NCBI GenBank assembly: GCA_030634925.1
Contig: DAOVZV010000011.1
Location: forward strand, 1 to 11,822
Direction: 5' to 3'
Length of the DNA stretch: 11,822 nucleotides
From: Sulfurovum sp.
GTDB lineage: Bacteria; Campylobacterota; Campylobacteria; Campylobacterales; Sulfurovaceae
Position numbers and translations under genes: made by a program. Below, piece by piece: positions 7,565-11,822 of the stretch. The notes beneath the pieces were generated by a model. That model saw nothing but the letters and a program-made list of their open reading frames with translations, was not told the origin of the DNA and ran no database searches. Numbering within the stretch: the stretch's first letter is position 1; every line of letters starts with the position of its first letter.

Positions 7565-7573
7565 TAAATCAGA

Positions 7574-8347
7574 TTACTCTGAGATTGTTTTTACAGAGTC
7601 ATTTGTGTTGTCAGATACACTTTTCACAGATGCTGTAGAGTCATTTGAGATTGTTTTTGTAGTATCACTCAAGTTTGTATTTGTAGATTCTACAGAAGCT
7701 CTACTATCACTAGAGATTGTTTTTGTAGAGTCATTTGCATTATCAGCTACAGTTTTTACAGATGCTGTAGAGTCATTTGATACTGTTTTTACAGATGCAC
7801 TAGAGTCATTTGATACTGTTTTTACTGCTGATGTAGAGTCATTTGATACTGTTTTAGCTGTATCACTTGCACTATCAGATACACTTTTTACAGATGCTGT
7901 AGAGTCATTTGATACAGTTTTGATTACAGAAGAAGAATCATTTGATACTGCAAGAGCTGAATCTTTCATCTCTTTAGATGCTACAGTAGCAGAATCTTTC
8001 AAATCTTTTGTAGTGTTTGTAATAGCATCTTTTGTATCAGTAGATACAGATACTACAGTATCTCTACTATCTTTTGAAGTAGATACTTCACTTGTTTTGA
8101 TGTCATCAGATACTTTAACAGAAGTATCTTTTACATCACTACTTACATTAGTTACAGTTCTTTCTGCACTTTTTGTAGTTTCAACAGCACCATCTTGTAG
8201 ACTGATAACTGAATCTTTAGCATCTTTACTAATACTAATTGCAGCATCTTTCATATCTTTGAACATATCACCAAAGTCAAAATCAGCTTGAACGCTTGTC
8301 AATAACAATGTAGCTACAGCTACAGAAGTTGTAATCATTTTTTTCAT
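7574..8347 (-). CDS. Exported hendecad-repeat protein, paralog 3 of 4 (257 aa)
   Basis: It has the same length and design as paralog 1. The signal peptide is MKKMITTSVAVATLLLTSVQA, then DFDFGDM, then 20 full hendecads plus a final nine residues, NDSVKTISE. The first ten units follow paralogs 1 and 2 closely and in order (for example unit 3 DGAVETTKSA, unit 4 ERTVTNVSSDV, unit 5 KDTSVKVSDDI). The family therefore has position-specific units and is not a random run of one repeat. Units 11-17 are the most uniform (TASVKSVSDSA, TSAVKTVSNDS, SASVKTVSNDS). The mature protein has no Cys, Trp, Tyr or Pro. The ATG at 8347 has an AAAAGG ribosome binding site at 8-base spacing. Its promoter carries the fullest form of the shared 19-bp element. 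The function is unknown; a periplasmic coiled coil, spacer or LEA-like stress protector are the options I would test. Confidence 0.85.
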   Translation of the reverse strand: MKKMITTSVAVATLLLTSVQADFDFGDMFKDMKDAAISISKDAKDSVISLQDGAVETTKSAERTVTNVSSDVKDTSVKVSDDIKTSEVSTSKDSRDTVVSVSTDTKDAITNTTKDLKDSATVASKEMKDSALAVSNDSSSVIKTVSNDSTASVKSVSDSASDTAKTVSNDSTSAVKTVSNDSSASVKTVSNDSTASVKTVADNANDSTKTISSDSRASVESTNTNLSDTTKTISNDSTASVKSVSDNTNDSVKTISE

Positions 8348-8377
8348 AAGTAGAACCTTTTGTAATTAAGATACGAA

Positions 8378-8409
8378 ATTATAGTCTAAGTTATGTTAAA
8401 TATAACTTA
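8378..8409 (-). promoter_or_regulatory. Promoter of repeat gene 3 with 23-bp palindromic element
   Basis: TATAAT (8383-8378, minus strand) lies 30 bases upstream of the start. Three bases upstream of it is a dyad with perfect 8-bp arms TAAGTTAT / ATAACTTA around a 7-base centre (8387-8409). Nineteen of those bases (8391-8409) recur exactly in front of repeat gene 1, again 7 bases from the -10 box. The element covers the -35 position. Confidence 0.6.
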
Positions 8410-8458
8410 TACTTTAGATAATATTTTATTATAATAATTAGTAGTTTATCAAAATTAG

Positions 8459-8488
8459 TAAAGAGTAACTATAAATAGCTACTCTTTA
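8459..8488 (-). terminator. Terminator hairpin after repeat gene 4
   Basis: Nine-bp arms TAAAGAGTA / TACTCTTTA enclose a 12-base loop that can pair further (CTAT/ATAG). On the minus strand the stem is followed by CTAATTTTG, a short U-run. It starts 14 bases past the stop codon at 8503. Confidence 0.55.
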
Positions 8489-8491
8489 GAG

Positions 8492-8512
8492 AACAGATTG
8501 TATTAATCTGTT
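8492..8512 (-). other. Small inverted repeat across the stop codon of repeat gene 4
   Basis: Perfect 8-bp arms AACAGATT / AATCTGTT with a 5-base loop span the TAA stop (8505-8503). It lies directly before the terminator hairpin, so the transcript end may carry two stems in a row. It could equally be chance in AT-rich DNA. Confidence 0.35.
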
Positions 8513-9363
8513 ATAGTTTTTGTAGAATCGTTTGCGTTGTCAGATACATTTTTGACTGTGCTAGATGAGTCATTTGATATAGTCTTGACCGTAGAGTTAG
8601 CATTATCATTTACAGATTTCACAGATGCTGTGCTATCGTTTGATATAGTCTTAACTGAAGAGTTGGCATTATCATTTACAGACTTCACAGATGCCGTGCT
8701 ATCGTTTGATATAGTTTTTGTAGCAGATGAACTATCATTTGATACAGTCTTAACTGCTGATGATGAATCATTTGATATAGTTTTGGCTGTGCTATTTAGC
8801 TCATTAGATACAGTTGTCACAGAAGACTTAGCATCATTAGATACAGTTGTACTAGCTGTTTTAATATCAGTAGATATAGCAGTAGAAGCATCTTTTACAT
8901 CTGTAGATAGAGCAGTAGCAGACTCTTTCATATCAGTTGTACTATTTTTGAGAGACTCTTTTGTATCTTCAGATACTTTTGTAGTAACAGTACTAACATC
9001 TTTGCTTGTACTAGTCTCCATTGTCTTGATGTCATCAGAAGCTTTGATACTAGTATCTTTTACATCTGTACTGATGTTTTTGATAGCAGTCTCTACACTT
9101 TTTGTACCCTCTACAATACCATCTTTCATACTAGCGATAGTATCTTTAGTATCACTAGAAACAGACAATGCTACCTCTTTTATATCTTTGAACATTCTAT
9201 CAAAGCTAAACCCACTACTTTTCTTCTCTTCAGTAGTCTCAACTTTTGTCTCCACTTTAGGAGCAACAACAGTAGCATCCTTGATTACACTCACATTTGC
9301 ATCTGCATAAACACTACTAGAAAGTAACGCTATAGCTGTCGATGAAATAATTATTCTTTTCAT
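8503..9363 (-). CDS. Exported hendecad-repeat protein, paralog 4 of 4, with N-terminal extension (286 aa)
   Basis: This is the first gene of the cluster in the direction of transcription and the most diverged. The signal peptide is MKRIIISSTAIALLSSSVYA. A 30-residue linker unique to this paralog follows, rich in Val, Lys, Thr and Glu (VVAPKVETKVETTEEKK) and with one Pro. Then comes GFSFDRM, the counterpart of FSFGDM. From residue 58 there are 20 full hendecads and a last nine-residue unit, NDSTKTITD, so the repeat domain has exactly the length seen in paralogs 1 and 3. Units 13-20 alternate KTISNDS with KSVNDNA types, giving a 22-residue higher-order repeat that shows in the DNA as a 66-bp duplication. 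The ATG at 9363 has an AAGGG ribosome binding site with 6-base spacing and is read divergently from the cytochrome gene. Its role is unknown; the linker may set the rod away from its attachment point (inference). Confidence 0.85.
   Translation of the reverse strand: MKRIIISSTAIALLSSSVYADANVSVIKDATVVAPKVETKVETTEEKKSSGFSFDRMFKDIKEVALSVSSDTKDTIASMKDGIVEGTKSVETAIKNISTDVKDTSIKASDDIKTMETSTSKDVSTVTTKVSEDTKESLKNSTTDMKESATALSTDVKDASTAISTDIKTASTTVSNDAKSSVTTVSNELNSTAKTISNDSSSAVKTVSNDSSSATKTISNDSTASVKSVNDNANSSVKTISNDSTASVKSVNDNANSTVKTISNDSSSTVKNVSDNANDSTKTITD
8594..8725 (-). repeat. 66-bp tandem duplication in repeat gene 4
   Basis: Two 66-bp units (8594-8659 and 8660-8725) each encode a pair of hendecads, TASVKSVNDNA and an NSxVKTISNDS type. 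Over the first 56 bases they differ at three positions (8599, 8617, 8629 and their partners), all third codon positions and all silent. Confidence 0.8.
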
Positions 9364-9393
9364 TTAGAACCCTTGTACAGTTAAATTTTTATA

Positions 9394-9420
9394 ATTATAG
9401 CTTATTTTATTTATAAATAA
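9394..9420 (-). promoter_or_regulatory. Promoter of repeat gene 4 with AT palindrome
   Basis: TATAAT (9399-9394, minus strand) lies 30 bases upstream of the start. Seven bases upstream of it is the perfect 14-bp palindrome TTATTTATAAATAA (9407-9420). Read on the minus strand, the region TAAATTATTTATAAATAA resembles the 19-bp element of genes 1 and 3 with one base missing. AT richness makes the match suggestive only. Confidence 0.45.
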
Positions 9421-9459
9421 TTTAAAACTACTAATTCTATATTTAATATTATATAGTAT

Positions 9460-9496
9460 GGTTATGAGAACTGCTTAAAGCCCTCTTCTAATAACC
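9460..9496. promoter_or_regulatory. Inverted repeat upstream of the cytochrome gene
   Basis: GGTTATGAGAA and TTCTAATAACC form 11-bp arms with one mismatch around a 15-base centre. The right arm ends 18 bases before the candidate -10 box of the cytochrome gene, so it reaches the -35 position. It could be an operator, or a chance structure in the divergent region. Confidence 0.3.
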
Positions 9497-9514
9497 TATT
9501 TAGCCATAATTTGA

Positions 9515-9520
9515 TACAAT
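9515..9520 (+). promoter_or_regulatory. Candidate -10 box for the cytochrome-adaptor operon
   Basis: TACAAT, preceded by TTTGA, lies 31 bases before the ATG at 9552. There is no clear -35 box. With the oppositely oriented promoter at 9394-9399, it makes this 188-base region a divergent promoter. Confidence 0.4.
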
Positions 9521-9551
9521 ACTCAAAAGTAAACTTAAAGGTATTGTCGTA

Positions 9552-9965
9552 ATGAAAAAGTTTTTGGTGATGTTCGTGGTATTAATGGTGAGTTTCTTGT
9601 CTGCAAAGAGTTATACTCAAGCAGATAGGATAGCAGATATGCAAAAAATGGCACAGGCTATGCAAGATATTCAATCGGGATTTTTCTACAATAACCTCGA
9701 TATTGTCAAAGCTGGTGCAGAAGACCTAAAAGCTACTATAGGTAAGATAGGTCCAACAAAAGAGGAAAAAAACAACAAAGATGTCTATGAGAGATGGCTA
9801 GATAACAATACAGCTATGACCAAAAGAATAGAGAGAAATATCAAAAACAAAAGTGATACAATCATAGAGAGATTTAGTACAGGTGATGCTACACAAGCTT
9901 TACAAGTTTATAGCAAGATTATGTCTGAATGTATGAAATGTCATATAAGACTTAGAAAATGGTAG
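9552..9965 (+). CDS. Periplasmic class II-type (cytochrome c'-like) monohaem cytochrome c
   Basis: This 137-residue exported cytochrome has a signal peptide MKKFLVMFVVLMVSFLSA. The mature chain is predicted all-helical, with segments rich in Asp, Lys, Met and Gln (DRIADMQKMAQAMQDIQSG, DVYERWLDNNTAMTKRIERN, ATQALQVYSKIMSECMKCH). The only haem motif, CMKCH, is at residues 127-131, six residues from the C-terminus. A C-terminal CxxCH after three or more helices is the layout of cytochrome c' and related four-helix cytochromes, and the length fits. The haem would be attached in the periplasm by the cytochrome c maturation system. Class II cytochromes act in electron transfer or in binding small gases such as NO; which applies here cannot be told. 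The ATG is preceded by AAAGG at 10-base spacing, slightly long. The stop is 8 bases before the adaptor start, so the two are almost certainly co-transcribed. Confidence 0.75.
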   Translation: MKKFLVMFVVLMVSFLSAKSYTQADRIADMQKMAQAMQDIQSGFFYNNLDIVKAGAEDLKATIGKIGPTKEEKNNKDVYERWLDNNTAMTKRIERNIKNKSDTIIERFSTGDATQALQVYSKIMSECMKCHIRLRKW

Positions 9966-9973
9966 GTACTGGT

Positions 9974-10774
9974 ATGAAAAATATTATAATTGTAGCATTA
10001 CTACTCACTCTAACACAAGCTGGTGACATCAAACTTACAGGAACTGTAGTATCTGATGGTCAAAAAATGATTGGTAGCCGTTTTATGGGTTATGTCAAGA
10101 GAGTTTATGTCAAGATAGGTGATACAGTCAAAAGAGAAGATGACCTATATGAGATGGAATCAGCAGAATTTGATATGATGAAGTCACAAGCAGACCTGAT
10201 GCTAGAACAGTCAAAGATAGTAGTTGATTACTGGAGAATAAAGCTCAAAAATATCAATACTCGTAGAGATAGAATACGAGATACATATAGAGATGACAAC
10301 AAAATTAACCTTACAGATATGGGAGACTTGGACTCTCAAGCTGCCAATATCCAAACTATGCTAGAGTCTATGCAAGTAATGGTAAAAGAGTCAAATATCA
10401 AAGTAAAACAGATGGCAAGTACATTTAACTACATAAAAATGAAAGCCCCATCAGATGGCGTAGTAGTACAGAGAAATATCAAAGTAGGTGATATGATTAT
10501 GCCTGGTATGCTTACAATAATGATAGTCGATACAGAAGATTTGGAGATAGATGTATCTATCTCAGAGAGTATCATATCCAGAGTCAAAAGAGGAGATAAA
10601 GTACCAGTAGAGATACCATCTATCAACTACAAAACTACAGGAATTATCCACGCGATAGTACCTGATGCCAACCCAATGACACACAAAATCAAAATGCGTA
10701 TCCGTTTTGACAAAAAAGATGCCAATGTATTCCCAGGGATGTATGCAAAGGTCACAATAACCAAAAAACCATAA
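9974..10774 (+). CDS. RND/HlyD-family periplasmic adaptor (membrane fusion protein)
   Basis: This 266-residue adaptor resembles those linking an inner-membrane pump to an outer-membrane channel. I choose the ATG at 9974 (AGG at 7-base spacing) because a signal peptide starts there, MKNIIIVALLLTLTQA; the ATG at 9959 would add five residues and overlap the cytochrome gene. Residues 33-62 form the first half of the lipoyl or barrel-sandwich domain (GYVKRVYVKIGDTVKREDDLYEM). Residues about 63-150 form a helical hairpin, and 151-187 the second lipoyl half (APSDGVVVQRNIKVGDMIMPG). Residues about 188-266 form the beta-barrel and membrane-proximal end (VKRGDKVPVEIP, then VFPGMYAKVTI). It is short compared with most RND adaptors (commonly 350-400 residues). 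There is no lipobox Cys. No pump or outer-membrane channel gene is next to it: dnaE follows. Confidence 0.82.
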   Translation: MKNIIIVALLLTLTQAGDIKLTGTVVSDGQKMIGSRFMGYVKRVYVKIGDTVKREDDLYEMESAEFDMMKSQADLMLEQSKIVVDYWRIKLKNINTRRDRIRDTYRDDNKINLTDMGDLDSQAANIQTMLESMQVMVKESNIKVKQMASTFNYIKMKAPSDGVVVQRNIKVGDMIMPGMLTIMIVDTEDLEIDVSISESIISRVKRGDKVPVEIPSINYKTTGIIHAIVPDANPMTHKIKMRIRFDKKDANVFPGMYAKVTITKKP

Positions 10775-10780
10775 TCCCCG

Positions 10781-10800
10781 TCGGAGTGGAGACACTCCGA
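10781..10800 (+). terminator. GNRA-loop hairpin between the adaptor gene and dnaE
   Basis: Perfect 8-bp GC-rich arms TCGGAGTG / CACTCCGA close a GAGA tetraloop (GNRA type, which stabilises RNA stems). It lies 6 bases past the adaptor stop codon and 20 bases before the dnaE start. No U-run follows (GTACTACTT). It may be a weak terminator or attenuator, or an RNA processing or stability element. Confidence 0.55.
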
Positions 10801-10820
10801 GTACTACTTAAAGGCAAACC

Positions 10821-11822
10821 ATGTCAGAACAATCCAAAAACAAACCACAATTCACTCATCTTCATCTCCATACAGAATATTCACTACTAGATGGTGCAAA
10901 CAAAATCAAAGTATTAGCCAAAAAACTCAAAGAACAAGGTATGACATCAGTCGCAATGACCGACCATGGGAATATGTTTGGGACTATAGACTTTTATAAT
11001 ACTATGCGTAAAGAGGGTATCAAACCTATTATCGGTATGGAAGCGTATCTACACAACCAAGATGATATAGGTGATAAATCAGTCAGACAACGATTTCACC
11101 TATGCCTATATGCCAAAAATGATATAGGATACAAAAACCTAATGTATCTAAGCTCACAAGGATATATCAATGGATTTTATTACTACCCTAGAATAAACAA
11201 AAAGACATTAGCAGAGCATTCAGAGGGGCTGATATGTTCTAGTGCTTGTCTCCAAGGAGAAGTAAACTGGCACTTAAACCTATCTGATAGAAACAGAAAA
11301 TTTGGAGCAGAAGGATATGAAAAGGCAAAATCTGTAGCACTAGAGTACAAAGCGATATTTGGAGATGATTTTTATCTCGAACTTATGCGTCACGGTATCG
11401 GAGACCAATATCGTATAGACAAACAAATCATACAAATATCACAAGAGACAGGTATCAAGATAATAGCCACCAACGACACTCACTACACTATCCAAAAAGA
11501 CGCAGATGCTCATGAGGCGTTTATGTGTATAGCGATGAACAAACTCTATGATGACCCAAATCGTCTGCGTCACTCTGTACATGAATTTTATCTCAAATCA
11601 CCAGAGCAGATGGCAGAGCTATTTGCAGATATTCCAGAAGCACTAGAAAATACCCAAGAGATAGCTGATAAGTGTAACTTAGAGATAAAACTAGGAGACC
11701 CAACACCTCCTAATTTTAAATTTACAAGAGATAAAGCTAAATTAGCCAATATCATAGTACCAGAACCTGATATAGAATACTCTCTTGTCAATGACATTAT
11801 ACTGTTTGAAGCAGAGTCCAAA
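10821..11822 (+). CDS. dnaE: DNA polymerase III alpha subunit (partial, N-terminal 334 codons)
   Basis: This is the catalytic subunit of the replicative DNA polymerase, acting in the cytoplasm. The ATG at 10821 has an AAAGG ribosome binding site with 6-base spacing. Residues 11-25 (FTHLHLHTEYSLLDG) are the hallmark N-terminus of the PHP domain, with the HxH metal-ligand motif and EYS. MTDHGNMFG at 46-54 and the following IKPIIGMEAYL, SSACLQGEV and NDTHY (218-222) are further PHP motifs in the expected order. The visible part covers the PHP domain and the start of the region leading into the polymerase palm; the catalytic aspartates and the tau- and clamp-binding parts lie beyond the window. 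About 1,150-1,200 residues are typical, so roughly 70% is missing. It has no obvious promoter of its own in the 46-base gap; expression may come through the hairpin from the adaptor operon. Confidence 0.95.
   Translation, partial: MSEQSKNKPQFTHLHLHTEYSLLDGANKIKVLAKKLKEQGMTSVAMTDHGNMFGTIDFYNTMRKEGIKPIIGMEAYLHNQDDIGDKSVRQRFHLCLYAKNDIGYKNLMYLSSQGYINGFYYYPRINKKTLAEHSEGLICSSACLQGEVNWHLNLSDRNRKFGAEGYEKAKSVALEYKAIFGDDFYLELMRHGIGDQYRIDKQIIQISQETGIKIIATNDTHYTIQKDADAHEAFMCIAMNKLYDDPNRLRHSVHEFYLKSPEQMAELFADIPEALENTQEIADKCNLEIKLGDPTPPNFKFTRDKAKLANIIVPEPDIEYSLVNDIILFEAESK

Noticed and set aside
5780..9310. Long plus-strand open frames opposite each of the four repeat genes (about 205-257 codons, with ESFDTVFT-like repeats)
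   Set aside because: They arise because the repeated minus-strand codons contain no stop in that frame; the antisense repeat mirrors the sense repeat. They lack ribosome binding sites and signal or domain features, while the minus-strand frames have all of these.
5680..9363. Regular 33-bp direct repeats that could suggest a CRISPR array
   Set aside because: The repeats are contiguous with no unique spacers, keep a coding frame throughout and encode 11-residue protein units.
9959..9973. Upstream start (9959) for the adaptor, overlapping the cytochrome gene
   Set aside because: It would put five residues (MVGTG) before a signal peptide that begins naturally at the ATG at 9974, which has its own AGG site.
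10429..10795. Two minus-strand frames opposite the adaptor gene
   Set aside because: They lie antisense to a gene with clear lipoyl-domain motifs and have no ribosome binding sites or recognisable content.
11588..11821. 77-codon minus-strand frame opposite dnaE
   Set aside because: It is antisense to well-conserved polymerase sequence and shows no independent coding evidence.

Overview
The window is AT-rich chromosomal DNA from a Gram-negative bacterium, most likely a free-living member of the Campylobacterota (a Sulfurimonas, Sulfurovum or Arcobacter type). The pointers are the low GC content, AAAGG-type ribosome binding sites, -10 boxes (TATAAT) without good -35 boxes, several exported proteins, and a family of 'GW...GFWVK' repeats that I associate with this phylum. 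The assignment is an inference from style, not from a marker gene.

Layout. Positions 1-9363 are all read from the minus strand; 9552-11822 are read from the plus strand; the two blocks diverge from a 188-base intergenic region. From left to right: the N-terminal 246 residues of an MFS transporter (cut by the window edge); a 51-residue lipoprotein whose start overlaps the stop of a large exported beta-propeller protein; a 664-residue exported protein with three regions resembling DUF302; then four tandem paralogous genes (5680-9363) for exported proteins built almost wholly of 11-residue repeats. On the plus strand are a small class II-type cytochrome c (CxxCH at the C-terminus), an RND/HlyD-type periplasmic adaptor 8 bases downstream of it, and the first 334 codons of DNA polymerase III alpha (dnaE).

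The most interesting part is the four-gene repeat cluster. After a signal peptide and a short F-x-F-x-x-M motif, every protein runs in one unbroken register of 21 hendecads. The count is the same in all four even though the DNA repeats (33 and 66 bp) should make slippage easy. Two of the promoters share an identical 19-bp element exactly 7 bp upstream of the -10 box, and a third has a related AT-rich palindrome at the same place. This looks like a co-regulated family of exported, fixed-length, Ser/Thr/Asn/Asp-rich rod-like or LEA-like proteins. I recognise no named family.

Most genes have their own -10 box and are followed by a hairpin, several of which lack a U-run. The cytochrome and adaptor genes form a short operon, with dnaE possibly read through a GAGA-loop hairpin. 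The window holds no tRNA, rRNA, CRISPR array or insertion sequence that I can see, and no gene-free stretch longer than about 190 bases.
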